This document shows, in pieces, positions 26,825 through 35,133 of a stretch of 64,000 bases of DNA; within the stretch, counting starts at the first letter, position 1, and each line of letters starts with the position of its first letter. The translations under genes were made by a program, and so were the position numbers. Origin of the DNA: JALZVT01 sp039029135 (GTDB lineage Bacteria > Pseudomonadota > Gammaproteobacteria > Pseudomonadales > Azotimanducaceae); NCBI GenBank assembly GCA_039029135.1, contig JBCCGT010000005.1, positions 178,759 to 242,758 on the forward strand, in the 5' to 3' direction. The notes beneath the pieces were generated by a model. The model saw only the letters and a program-made list of their open reading frames with translations, did no database searches and was not told the origin of the DNA.

Positions 26825-27163
26825 ATGATCTACGAGATACGCGACTATCACTTCGAACCGGAAAAATTTGAGGCCTACAAAGCCTGGGGCGAGGAGGCGG
26901 TGCCCGTGCTGCGGGAGCTGCTGGATGTCGTCGGCTTCTACGTCAGTACGGGCGCGGAGCACGAGATCACGGGCAGCGGTCCGGTCACGCCGTCGAACGG
27001 CTTTGCCAACATCACCTGGATCATTCGCTGGGACAGCAAGGCCCAGCGGGACGCCGAGTTCAGGCCCGCAATGCGCTCGGAGAAGTGGGCGGCCGTGTGG
27101 GCCAAACACCCGGACCCCAACGGCTATGTGCAGATGCTGTCGCGCTTCATGAGCGCCATGTAG
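26825..27163 (+). CDS. NIPSNAP family protein
   Basis: A 112-residue ferredoxin-like dimeric alpha/beta barrel protein: IYEIRDYHFEPEKFEAYKAWGEEAVPVL, then NITWIIRWDSKAQRDAEF and a final VQMLSRFM. This is the typical NIPSNAP pattern. Function in bacteria is unclear. GAAGGG precedes the ATG. It is 76 bp after the MFS gene, same strand, and could be the last gene of that unit. Confidence 0.85.
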   Translation: MIYEIRDYHFEPEKFEAYKAWGEEAVPVLRELLDVVGFYVSTGAEHEITGSGPVTPSNGFANITWIIRWDSKAQRDAEFRPAMRSEKWAAVWAKHPDPNGYVQMLSRFMSAM

Positions 27164-27235
27164 TCGTCTCTGCGGCCCCAACACGCGCGGTTCTAACGGT
27201 CGTGAAGTCGACAAACGGCCCTGGCGCCTTTAGAC

Positions 27236-27249
27236 TGAAAACGTTTACA
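27236..27249. promoter_or_regulatory. LacI-family operator upstream of the xylose operon
   Basis: TGAAAACGTTTACA fits the LacI/CcpA-type operator pattern TGNAANCGNTTNCA at every fixed position. It lies 150 bp before the xylB start, in the only long gap (235 bp) ahead of xylB-xylA-symporter. A LacI-type xylose repressor is not in the window; binding is inferred. Confidence 0.6.
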
Positions 27250-27398
27250 TTGGAGTTCTCTAAACGACCATAGCGTCCTGATTCCTGCGTATTGGCCGGA
27301 GTTGGCGCGCTGCGCGGCGCCAATTCAGCCCGGGCCCGAATTTGGGGTCCGATCCGGGCCAGCCCCGGCGCCAAACATTCAGCAGGAGGACCGGCGCG

Positions 27399-27845
27399 TT
27401 GACCGTCACTCTCGGCATCGATCTCGGCACACAGTCGCTCAAGACGCTGGTGTATGACGCGAGCGCTTGCCGGGTACTGGCGACGGCAGCCGCGCCGCTG
27501 GCGCTCGACCAGCGCGACGACGGCTCTGCCGAACAGCGCGCCGACTGGTGGCTCGACGCCCTTGCCGCAGCCTGCGCGCAGCTGCCCGCCGATGCACGGC
27601 GCGCGGTACAAGCGATCGGTGTGTCCGGCCAGCAGCACGGCTTCGTGCCGGTCGACGAGCGCGGCGTGGCGCTGGCGCCGGTGAAGCTGTGGTGCGACAC
27701 CTCTACGGCCGGCCAGTGCGACACGCTGATGAGCGCGCTGGGTGGGAACGAGGCCTGCATCGCCGCGGCGGGTAACCCCGGTGCTGCCGGGCTACACCGC
27801 CTCCAAGGTGCTGTGGTTTCGGCAGCAGCACCGCGATCTGTATGA
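27399..27845 (+). CDS. xylB: Xylulokinase, N-terminal part (frameshifted gene)
   Basis: The FGGY kinase starts at TTG 27399 with an AGGAGGA site 8 bases upstream. The frame reads TVTLGIDLGTQSLKTLVYD (ATP-binding phosphate-1 motif), VQAIGVSGQQHGFVPVD and VKLWCDTST, all typical of xylulokinase, up to EACIAAAGN. There the frame is lost: the CCCC at 27776-27779 has one C too many. Reading three Cs gives GNPVLPGYTASKVLW, as expected for XylB. The remaining residues to 27845 are out of frame. Product: D-xylulose to xylulose 5-phosphate. Confidence 0.85.
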   Translation: MTVTLGIDLGTQSLKTLVYDASACRVLATAAAPLALDQRDDGSAEQRADWWLDALAAACAQLPADARRAVQAIGVSGQQHGFVPVDERGVALAPVKLWCDTSTAGQCDTLMSALGGNEACIAAAGNPGAAGLHRLQGAVVSAAAPRSV

Positions 27846-28881
27846 CCGCATGCGCCACATCCTGCTGCCGCACGACTACCTGAACTTCGCGCTGACCGGC
27901 GAGTTCTGCATGGAGGCGGGCGACGCTTCCGGTACCGGCTTCTTCGATGTGCGCGAGCGACGCTGGTCGACCGCGCTGCTTGGCGCCATTGACCCGGATC
28001 GAGACCTGGGTGCCGCCCTGCCGGCTGTGCGGACAGGCAACACCGCGGTCGGTGCGCTGCTGCCGTCGATGGCCGCTAGCCTCGGCCTGCCCGCGGCCGT
28101 GCCGGTCGCGATCGGCGGTGGCGACAACATGATGGGCGCGATCGGCTCGGGCAACGTTCGCCCCGGTGCGCTCACGATCAGCCTGGGCACGTCGGGCACC
28201 GTATACGCGTACGCGGACGGGCCGATAGTCGACCCCAAGGGGCAGATCGCCGCATTCTGTTCTTCGACGGGCGGCTGGCTGCCGCTGCTGTGCACCATGA
28301 ACTGCACGGTCAGCACCGAGCTGATCCGCGATCTCGTCGGCGCCGATCTGGCGGCGTTCGAGTCCCAGGTCGCTGACGCACCGGCCGGCGCCGCCGGCCT
28401 GCTGACCCTGCCGTTCTTTAACGGCGAGCGCACGCCAAACCTGCCGGCCGGCAAGGGCGTAGTGCTGGGCATCGAAGGCCGCAACGCGACGCCCGCCAAC
28501 CTGCTGCGCTCCGCGATGGAGGGCGCGACCTTCGCGCTGAAGTTCGGCATCGACGAGCTTGCGGCGCTGGGTATCCGCGCGACGGAGATCGCGCTGATCG
28601 GCGGCGGTGCGCACAGCGCGAGCTGGCGAGCGCTGGCGGCCGACGTGTTCGGTTTGCCGGTGCGCGTACCCGAACAGGAAGAAGGCCCGGCCTTCGGTGC
28701 GGCGCTGCAGGCGCTCGACCTGCTGACCGACCAATCGCTCGCGGACATCGCCGCGAGCCATGTGCGCTTCGACGCTGCGCTCGACCGCGTGCCGGACGAG
28801 CGCAATCTCGCGCTCTATGCCGATATCTATGCCGAATACCAGCGAGCGGTTGGCGCCGTCTCGCCGCTGTACGTTTCTTAA
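27742..28881 (+). CDS. xylB: Xylulokinase, C-terminal part (frameshifted gene)
   Basis: The true coding part starts near 27779 (PVLPGYTASKVLWFRQQH) and continues the N-terminal piece in the next frame. It holds LLPHDYLNFALTGE, GGGDNMMGAIGSGNV, SLGTSGTVYAY and the C-terminal ATPase motif IALIGGGAHSASWRALAADVF. Together the two parts give a normal XylB of about 490 residues. The frameshift is in a homopolymer of four Cs and everything else is intact, so a sequencing error or very recent mutation is more likely than an old pseudogene. xylA follows after 9 bp. Confidence 0.85.
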   Translation: MGTRPASPRRVTPVLPGYTASKVLWFRQQHRDLYDRMRHILLPHDYLNFALTGEFCMEAGDASGTGFFDVRERRWSTALLGAIDPDRDLGAALPAVRTGNTAVGALLPSMAASLGLPAAVPVAIGGGDNMMGAIGSGNVRPGALTISLGTSGTVYAYADGPIVDPKGQIAAFCSSTGGWLPLLCTMNCTVSTELIRDLVGADLAAFESQVADAPAGAAGLLTLPFFNGERTPNLPAGKGVVLGIEGRNATPANLLRSAMEGATFALKFGIDELAALGIRATEIALIGGGAHSASWRALAADVFGLPVRVPEQEEGPAFGAALQALDLLTDQSLADIAASHVRFDAALDRVPDERNLALYADIYAEYQRAVGAVSPLYVS

Positions 28882-28890
28882 GGAGTTCAT

Positions 28891-30234
28891 ATGACAGCCG
28901 CCAAGGTCTACACGGGCGACGTGGAGTACTTTCCGTCGGTCCAGCGCATCGCGTTCGAAGGCCCCGATTCCGACAATCCGTTCGCGTTCAAGGCGTACGA
29001 GGCCGATCGGGTCGTCGCCGGTAAATCCATGGCCGAGTGGTTTCGCTTTTCGGTGTGCTACTGGCACACGTTCACGGCGGGCGGCCAGGATCCATTTGGT
29101 CCCGCCACGCGCACCTTTCCCTGGGACGCGCCCAGCGACGAGATGGCGGCGGCACACGAGCGCCAGGATGCAGCGTTCGAGTTCTTCACCAAGCTCGGCG
29201 TGCCGTTCTACTGTTTCCATGATCGCGACATCGCGCCGCAGGGCGCCACGGTGCTTGAGTCCGAATCGCGGCTGGAGCAGATGGTGACGCGCGCGAAGGC
29301 GCTGCAGCAGGAAACCGGCATGAGGCTTTTGTGGGGGACTGCCAACCTGTTCGGTGATCCGCGTTTCATGAACGGCGCATCGACCAATCCCGACTTCACC
29401 GCCGTCGCTCACGCGGGCGCGCAGGTGAGGGCCGCCCTGGATGCCACCATTGCGCTGGGTGGCGAAAACTACGTCTTCTGGGGTGGGCGCGAGGGCTACG
29501 CGTCGCTGATCAACACGCAGACGCATCGCGAGCTTGCGCACATGGCGCGGTTCCTCGGCATGGCCCGCGACTACGGTCGGGCGAACGGCTTTACCGGCAC
29601 GTTCCTGGTCGAACCCAAGCCCATGGAGCCGATGAAGCACCAATACGACTTCGATGCGCAGACGGTGATCGGCTTCCTGCGCCATCACGGTCTCGACGGC
29701 GACTTCAAGGTGAACGTCGAGGCCAACCACGCAACGCTCGCAGGCCACGCCTTCGCGCACGAGCTGCAGATGTGTACCGACGCCGGCCTGCTTGGGTCGA
29801 TCGACGCCAACCGGGGCGATCCGCAGAACGGCTGGGACACCGATCAGTTTCCTGCCGACATCAACGACGCGCTGCATGCGATGATCGTCGTGATGCGCGC
29901 CGGTGGTCTGGGCCGCGGCGGGTTCAACTTCGATGCCAAGGTGAGGCGCGAATCTGTGGAGATGGAGGATCTATTCATCGGTCACATCCTCGCAATGGAT
30001 AACTTCGCGCGTGCGCTGGTCATCGCCGATCGCATCGCGGCAGATGGTCGCGTCGACGATTTTCTGCGGGATCGCTACGCGACCTTCGATTCCGGTCCCG
30101 GGGCTGCGTTCGAGCGCGGCGAACTGACGCTGCTGGCGCTGCGCGATCACGCGGTCGATCACGCGGTCGCGCACACCTCCGGCAAGCAGGAGTGGCTGGA
30201 GAACATCATCAACGATCTGATGTTCCGGGGCTGA
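28891..30234 (+). CDS. xylA: Xylose isomerase
   Basis: A 447-residue class II (E. coli-like, long) xylose isomerase. Visible motifs: FRFSVCYWHTF, FYCFHDRDIAPQG (catalytic His/Asp), VFWGGREGY, FLVEPKPMEPMKHQYD (metal Glu/Lys), KVNVEANHATLAGH, and GSIDANRGDPQNGWDTDQFP. It converts D-xylose to D-xylulose in the cytoplasm using Mg/Mn/Co. AAGGAG precedes the ATG. Second gene of the xylose operon. Confidence 0.97.
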   Translation: MTAAKVYTGDVEYFPSVQRIAFEGPDSDNPFAFKAYEADRVVAGKSMAEWFRFSVCYWHTFTAGGQDPFGPATRTFPWDAPSDEMAAAHERQDAAFEFFTKLGVPFYCFHDRDIAPQGATVLESESRLEQMVTRAKALQQETGMRLLWGTANLFGDPRFMNGASTNPDFTAVAHAGAQVRAALDATIALGGENYVFWGGREGYASLINTQTHRELAHMARFLGMARDYGRANGFTGTFLVEPKPMEPMKHQYDFDAQTVIGFLRHHGLDGDFKVNVEANHATLAGHAFAHELQMCTDAGLLGSIDANRGDPQNGWDTDQFPADINDALHAMIVVMRAGGLGRGGFNFDAKVRRESVEMEDLFIGHILAMDNFARALVIADRIAADGRVDDFLRDRYATFDSGPGAAFERGELTLLALRDHAVDHAVAHTSGKQEWLENIINDLMFRG

Positions 30235-30236
30235 CG

Positions 30237-31637
30237 ATGCTGCGCGGCGTCGGGCCTATCGTTTCGGTCGCTTGCCTGGGCGGCCTACTGTTTGGTTACG
30301 ACACCGCGGTGATATCCGGCACGGTCGCCGCGCTTGAGGCGCAGTTCGTTGCGCCGCGAGGGCTCGCGGTGGATCAGGCCAACAGTCTGCTCGGCTTTGC
30401 CGTCGGTGCTGCGCTGATCGGCTGCGTCATCGGCGGCGTGCTGGCCGGTTTCATGAGCCACCGCCTGGGTCGCCGGGGCAGCCTGCGAATCTGTGCCGTG
30501 CTGTTCGCCCTGTCCGCGATCGGCTCGGCGTATCCGGAGCTGCTGCGGGGCAGTGCTAACGCCGCGACCCTGTGGTGGTTCATAGGCTGGCGGATTCTGG
30601 GAGGCATCGGCGTCGGCATCGCCTCGATGCTGTCGCCGATGTACATTGCGGAAATCTCGCCGCCCGCCCGCCGGGGCCAGCTCGTCGCTTACAACCAGAT
30701 CGCGATCGTGACCGGCATGGTCGTGGTGTATTTCGTCAACTACGCGATCGCGCGACTCGGCGACGATGCCTGGAACCTCGAGATCGGCTGGCGCTACATG
30801 TTTCTGTCCGAGGTGCTGCCCGCTGTGGCCTTCTTCGTGCTGCTGCTGTTCGTGCCGGAGAGCCCGCGCTGGCTGGTGGGCGCCGGTCGCGAGGCGGAGG
30901 CGCGCGGCGTGCTCGAGCGCCTGCACGGCGCCGGCGATCACATCGCCCGCGAGACGACGGCGATCGTTGCGTCTCTGCGCGAGACGACGAGCGGCCTGTT
31001 CGCCTTCGGCGTTCTGCTCATCGTCATGGGCATCGTGCTGTCGGTGTTTCAGCAGTTCGTCGGCATCAACGTGGTGCTGTATTACGCGCCGGAGATATTC
31101 AAAGATCTGGGCGCCGGCACCAACGCCGCGATGCTACAGACGGTCCTGGTTGGGGTGGTGAACGTCGCGTTCACCGTCGTCGCGATCCTGTGCGTCGACG
31201 GCTGGGGGCGGCGGCCGCTGTTGATTCTCGGCGCGCTGGGGATGGCGGCGGCCATGTTCGGACTCGGCACCGTCCTGTATCTCGACGTCTCGGGCGTCGC
31301 GGCGCTGCTGTGCATGCTGCTGTACATCGCGATGTTCGCGCTATCCTGGGGGCCGGTGGTCTGGGTGTTACTGTCGGAGATGTTCCCCAATTCGATTCGC
31401 GCCAAGGCTATGGCGATTGCCGTCGCCGCCCAGTGGCTGTCGAACTATCTCGTCAGCTCGACCTTTCCGGTGCTCAACAACAACCCCGAGCTGGTCGCGC
31501 GCTTCAACCACGGGTTTGCCTATTGGCTGTACGGTGCGATGGCGCTGCTCGCCGCGCTGATCATCTGGCGCTGGCTGCCGGAGACCCGCGGCGTTGCTCT
31601 CGAAGACATGCCCGAGCGCTGGCACGGCGGCAGCTAG
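30237..31637 (+). CDS. Sugar:H+ symporter, XylE/galactose-permease type
   Basis: A 466-residue, 12-helix sugar porter. Family motifs: GGLLFGYDTAVISGT, GRRGSLRICAVLFA (loop 2-3 motif GRR), PMYIAEISPPARRGQL, VPESPRWLVG, QQFVGINVVLYYAPEIF and WGPVVWVLLSEMFP. Start ATG 30237, just after the xylA stop at 30232-30234. By operon it imports D-xylose across the inner membrane. Its stop overlaps that of the convergent CoA-transferase gene by 4 bp. Confidence 0.9.
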   Translation: MLRGVGPIVSVACLGGLLFGYDTAVISGTVAALEAQFVAPRGLAVDQANSLLGFAVGAALIGCVIGGVLAGFMSHRLGRRGSLRICAVLFALSAIGSAYPELLRGSANAATLWWFIGWRILGGIGVGIASMLSPMYIAEISPPARRGQLVAYNQIAIVTGMVVVYFVNYAIARLGDDAWNLEIGWRYMFLSEVLPAVAFFVLLLFVPESPRWLVGAGREAEARGVLERLHGAGDHIARETTAIVASLRETTSGLFAFGVLLIVMGIVLSVFQQFVGINVVLYYAPEIFKDLGAGTNAAMLQTVLVGVVNVAFTVVAILCVDGWGRRPLLILGALGMAAAMFGLGTVLYLDVSGVAALLCMLLYIAMFALSWGPVVWVLLSEMFPNSIRAKAMAIAVAAQWLSNYLVSSTFPVLNNNPELVARFNHGFAYWLYGAMALLAALIIWRWLPETRGVALEDMPERWHGGS

Positions 31638-32860
31638 CTGAGCACGCCGGCCGCGCCTAGCTCGGCGCGTCGCTCGGCGTCGACGCCCAGCTCTTCGAGT
31701 ATCTCGTCGTTGTGCTGGCCCATCGCGGGTGCCGCGCTGCGCACCCTGGTCGGCGTGCGCGAGAACTTGGCCGCGGGCCCGGTGATCGGTGCCGTCACGC
31801 CCGCCGCGACCTCGGTCGGCTGCAGCATGTCCCGCTCAAGCACGTGTGGATCCTGCGCGGTCTCGACGAAGGTCTGTACGGGCGCGACCGCCAGGCCGCG
31901 CTGGTTCAGCTCGGCCGCGGCCTCGGCGCGTGTGCGCTGCCCCAGCCAGTCGCCGAACAGCTGATTACATAGATCCCGATTGCCCACGCGCGCCTCGCGC
32001 GTCGCGAAGGCCTCGTTGTCGGCCAGGTCCGGTGCGCCGATCAGCTCCGCCAGGGCCTGCCAGTGGCTGTCCAGCAGCACGCCGGCATAGATCGGCCCGT
32101 CCGCGCACTGGTAGACGTTCGACGGCACCGCGAAGCCGAACTCGTTGCCCATCCGGCCGGGCTCGACGCCCATGGCACCTAACGTGGGCAGGCCGTTCGA
32201 TTGGAATAGCATCGCGTCCAGCAGGGCGATGTCGACATGCTGTCCTTCGCCGGTTTGATCCCGATGGCGCAGCGCGGCGAGCGCGCCCAGCGCGGCGTGC
32301 AGACCACCCAGATCGTCGGCCAGAAAGGTGCCGGCCTTGGTGGGCGGACCGTCGGGGCTGCCGTTGACGGTCATGAATCCCGAGGTGGCCTGGGCGAGGG
32401 GGTCGTAGCCTGCGTCCTCGAAGCGTGGCCCGAACTGTCCCCAGCCGGTGATTGAGACGTAGACGATGTCTTCCTTGATCGCCCGCAGATCCTCATATCC
32501 CAGCCCGTAGCCGGCCATGGTGCCGACCTTGAAGTTCTCGACGAACAGATCGCAGCGTGCCGCGAGCTGGTGACAGATGTCGCGTCCCTCCGGCGTGCGG
32601 ATATCCAGCGTTAGCGCCCGCTTGTTGCGATTCACAGTGGCGTGGGCGAAGCCGACTTCCGTATCTGGCAGGTAGGGCATGATGGCGCGTCCGACGTCGC
32701 CCGACTGGATCTCTACCTTGATGACGTCGGCGCCGAAGTCCGCCAGCACGGCGCCGCACATCGGTCCGGCCCAGGTGGTGGTGATCTCGAGAACCCGCAC
32801 GCCCGCGAGCGGTCCGGTCAGGTCGCTGCGGGCGTCGCTGTAAAAGTCGGCCTTACGCAT
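31634..32860 (-). CDS. CaiB/BaiF-type (class III) CoA-transferase
   Basis: A 408-residue family III CoA-transferase: GVRVLEITTTWAGPMCGAVLADFGADVIKVE at the N-terminus, NRNKRALTLDIRTPEGR, FVENFKVGTMAGYGLGYEDL, and the catalytic Asp in TFLADDLGGLHAALGALAA. It moves CoA between carboxylic acids; the substrate is unknown. GGGGAGA precedes ATG 32860. It is divergent from the candidate selenoprotein across 386 bp. Confidence 0.9.
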   Translation of the reverse strand: MRKADFYSDARSDLTGPLAGVRVLEITTTWAGPMCGAVLADFGADVIKVEIQSGDVGRAIMPYLPDTEVGFAHATVNRNKRALTLDIRTPEGRDICHQLAARCDLFVENFKVGTMAGYGLGYEDLRAIKEDIVYVSITGWGQFGPRFEDAGYDPLAQATSGFMTVNGSPDGPPTKAGTFLADDLGGLHAALGALAALRHRDQTGEGQHVDIALLDAMLFQSNGLPTLGAMGVEPGRMGNEFGFAVPSNVYQCADGPIYAGVLLDSHWQALAELIGAPDLADNEAFATREARVGNRDLCNQLFGDWLGQRTRAEAAAELNQRGLAVAPVQTFVETAQDPHVLERDMLQPTEVAAGVTAPITGPAAKFSRTPTRVRSAAPAMGQHNDEILEELGVDAERRAELGAAGVLS

Positions 32861-33246
32861 GGTGTCTCCCCTGGCTTTTGTTCTTCCCTGTCTTTTGGTC
32901 CTCTCTGGCACCGCGGAGGCCTGGCACTGCGGAGGCTGCCCGATCGTAGCGCAGTATTCGCCGCGTGCCTTCGACGCCATGCAGTGTAAATCGCAGGCGG
33001 CCGACAGTCTCGATCGTCACGTACGAGCGGGCGATTGGCGCGGCGTCAGATCGCGTCGCGCCGAACCTGCGCAACCGGGCGCTTCGAGGCCGCGCTGCGC
33101 GTTTTGAGCGAGGCGCGGCCGAGCGATACACTGGGCCTGCTGAAGGTCGAGTTTTTGTGCGCAACGCACTGGCGCGGCCGATTCGCGGCTAGCGTGAACA
33201 AACAGCTAGTCTGGACAGACAAGAGAAAGGACAAGAGGAAGGGTAG
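32861..33246. other. Intergenic region between divergent genes
   Basis: 386 bp between the CoA-transferase and the candidate selenoprotein. Small frames on both strands have no recognisable features. It should hold both promoters; a purine-rich AAGAGGAAGGG ends the region as the ribosome site of the gene at 33247. Confidence 0.5.
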
Positions 33247-33849
33247 ATGGTCAGTCGAAGAATGGGTGCACCGCGCTTTTTGTTTCGCTCGCTGCTAACG
33301 CTCGCAGCCCTGCTGCTGGTGCAGCAGGCGCGCGGTGATTCAGAGTATGCCGCCGCCTGGGGACCCGATGTTGGCACGCAGGCGCCGCTGCTCGCCGCGC
33401 TGGATCAGAACAGCCAGCCGCAGAACCTCGAGACGCTCAGGGGCGACAACGGACTGCTGTTCGTCTTCAACAGATCCGTCGATTGGTGACCCTTCTGCAT
33501 TCGTCAGTTCGTGAAACTGAATGATCTCAAGGACCAGTTTGGTGCCATCGGCGTCGGCGTCGTCGGCATGACCTTCGATAAGCCCGACATCATTGCCAAG
33601 TTCCACGCCAAGTGGGACATCGACTATCCCGTGCTGCGCGATGTGGACCGCGCGCACGTCGAAGCCTGGGGTATTCGCAACGAGGAATACGGCGAGGGCA
33701 CCTTCGCCTACGGCATCCCGCATCCGGGGGTCGTGCTGCTCGCGCCCGACGGCGAGATACTCGCGAAGTGGGCAGAGAAGGGCTATCGCTCGCGCGCAGA
33801 CTGGTCGACGGTGCTGGAAGAAGTCACCGCCATCGTCGGCGGCCGCTGA
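33247..33849 (+). CDS. Candidate selenoprotein: exported peroxiredoxin-like protein with UPFC motif
   Basis: One frame from ATG 33247 to TGA 33849 is broken only by a single TGA at 33487-33489 (codon 81). Read as selenocysteine the product has 200 residues: signal peptide (FLFRSLLTLAALLLVQQARGD), then an AhpC/TSA-like redoxin domain. The UGA falls exactly at the redox-active position: FVFNRSVDW-U-PFCIRQF, that is a CxxC motif turned into UxxC (U81, C84). The sequence after the stop continues the same domain (GVGVVGMTFDKPDIIAKFHAKWDIDYPVL, PHPGVVLLAPDGEILAKW). A small hairpin with G as second loop base sits 14-30 nt downstream, as bacterial SECIS elements require. Likely role: thiol/peroxide redox chemistry in the periplasm. 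A TGG-TGA nonsense mutation is the alternative. Confidence 0.8.
33504..33520 (+). promoter_or_regulatory. Candidate bacterial SECIS hairpin
   Basis: Stem TCAGTT (33504-33509) / AACTGA (33515-33520), 6 bp, with 5-base loop CGUGA. The loop starts 20 nt after the UGA. Known bacterial SECIS elements lie 16-37 nt from UGA and need a G among the first two loop bases; both hold. Two mismatches and then three weaker pairs extend the stem. Confidence 0.6.
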
Positions 33850-33862
33850 TGGGGCCTCGGTA

Positions 33863-34261
33863 ATGTCGAAGTTCACGACAGTCCTCGGCTGGGTGGGAAT
33901 CGTTCTGCTCGGCCTTGCGCACGGGTTTTTGGAAGACCTCATGTTTCTGCGCGTGCTCGTGGAACACATGCCGGCGAGTTGGGACCTGACCGGCAATCTG
34001 TTCTTCACCTTCACGGTGCCGCTGTCTCAACTGCTGGTGCTGCTCATCACCGGTACCTTTGCGTGGTTTGTGCTGCGCCTGCATCAGCTGCCACGGCTCA
34101 TCGCCTTCTGGGCCTGCTGGACGGTCTCGCGCGCGGCGTTTCTCACCCAGTTCCTCAACCCGGTCGAAGACATCGCGATCTATCTCGCGTGGATCCTGTT
34201 CTGGTGTGCTCTGATAGGACTGCTCGCCTATTTGCGGGGAAAGTGGCTGCGAGGCAACTGA
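33863..34261 (+). CDS. Four-helix inner-membrane protein of unknown function
   Basis: A 132-residue hydrophobic protein with about four membrane segments: VLGWVGIVLLGLAHGFL, TFTVPLSQLLVLLITGTFAWFVL, LIAFWACWTVSRAAFL and IAIYLAWILFWCALIGLLAYL. No motif is recognised. It starts 13 bp after the candidate selenoprotein on the same strand, so the two are probably cotranscribed, and it might serve the same redox task (inference). Confidence 0.75.
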   Translation: MSKFTTVLGWVGIVLLGLAHGFLEDLMFLRVLVEHMPASWDLTGNLFFTFTVPLSQLLVLLITGTFAWFVLRLHQLPRLIAFWACWTVSRAAFLTQFLNPVEDIAIYLAWILFWCALIGLLAYLRGKWLRGN

Positions 34262-34279
34262 CAGACCTGAGGTAAGCGA

Positions 34280-35038
34280 TCAGGCGGTCGCAAATTCGGT
34301 GACGAGCGACGCGACCAGCCCCGGCCGGAAAAAGATCGAACCGTGGCCGGTCATCTCCATGATCTCGAGTTCGCAGTTGGGGATGGCCGCCGCGATGCGT
34401 CCGGCCTCCGACAGATTCATGTCCTGGCGGCCGCAGGCGACCAGCACGGGCACTGGCAGATCGCCGAGCAGCAACGACAGATCTTCTTCCCCCTCGTGGG
34501 CGCTGTGGGCGAGCGCCGCCGCGTCGCGGTTTTCGTAGAAACGCCACGACTTGCGCCGCTCGACGTTCGGTTCGCCGGCCGCGTCGAGCAGCGCCCGCGC
34601 TTCCTCGCCCAGCGCGCGCTGCCCCGTCTGTTCGACGGGCGGCGTCAGGGCCACATCGAACAGGCCCAGCGCCGTCAGCCTGTGGGGATGCCGCTTGGCG
34701 AAGCGGGCCGCCGTGCGCGCCCCGTAGGCGACGCCCAGCACGAAGGCACGCTCGAGGCCCAGCGCGTCCATGATGGCCGCGAGATCGTCGGCGTATTGGC
34801 TGAAGTTAAAGTCGCCCCGCGCGCCCCAGCCGCTCTTACCGGTGCCGCGAATGTCGAAGCGCAGCACGCGATAGCGCGTCAGCAGCGCATCCAGCACCGG
34901 CTCCCAGCAGGTCAGGTTGTGGCTGCCGGGGTTGACGAGGGCAAGGGTGGGTTTGCCAGGCTCGCCGTCCAGCGCGTAGTGGAACTCGATGTCGTTGGCG
35001 CGGACGAAGTCGTTGGCCAGATCGTAGGGCTCGGTCAT
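34280..35038 (-). CDS. Alpha/beta hydrolase fold protein lacking the nucleophile
   Basis: A 252-residue alpha/beta hydrolase. The fold motifs are clear: LALVNPGSHNLTCWEPVL, VLRFDIRGTGKSGWGARGD (HGxG/DxRGxGxS region), VPVLVACGRQDMNLSEAG (acid loop) and TGHGSIFFRPGLV (His). At the elbow, however, the sequence is LGVAYGARTA, so the Ser of GxSxG is Ala. It is either a non-hydrolytic member or uses another mechanism. The start ATG 35038 was chosen because MTEPYDLANDF begins the domain. Divergent from the uracil-DNA glycosylase gene. Confidence 0.8.
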   Translation of the reverse strand: MTEPYDLANDFVRANDIEFHYALDGEPGKPTLALVNPGSHNLTCWEPVLDALLTRYRVLRFDIRGTGKSGWGARGDFNFSQYADDLAAIMDALGLERAFVLGVAYGARTAARFAKRHPHRLTALGLFDVALTPPVEQTGQRALGEEARALLDAAGEPNVERRKSWRFYENRDAAALAHSAHEGEEDLSLLLGDLPVPVLVACGRQDMNLSEAGRIAAAIPNCELEIMEMTGHGSIFFRPGLVASLVTEFATA

Positions 35039-35133
35039 AGCGATAGGATGGTCGCGATCGCGCGCGGGCGCCAGCATTGTCTTAAGGTGCCGAGGCCTGC
35101 GCGACATCAGCGGCTACCCGGTAGGGAGGGAGC

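Noticed and set aside
27703..29877. 724-codon open frame on the minus strand
   Set aside because: It lies fully opposite xylB and xylA, whose motifs are unmistakable; GC-rich codon use leaves the antisense frame open.
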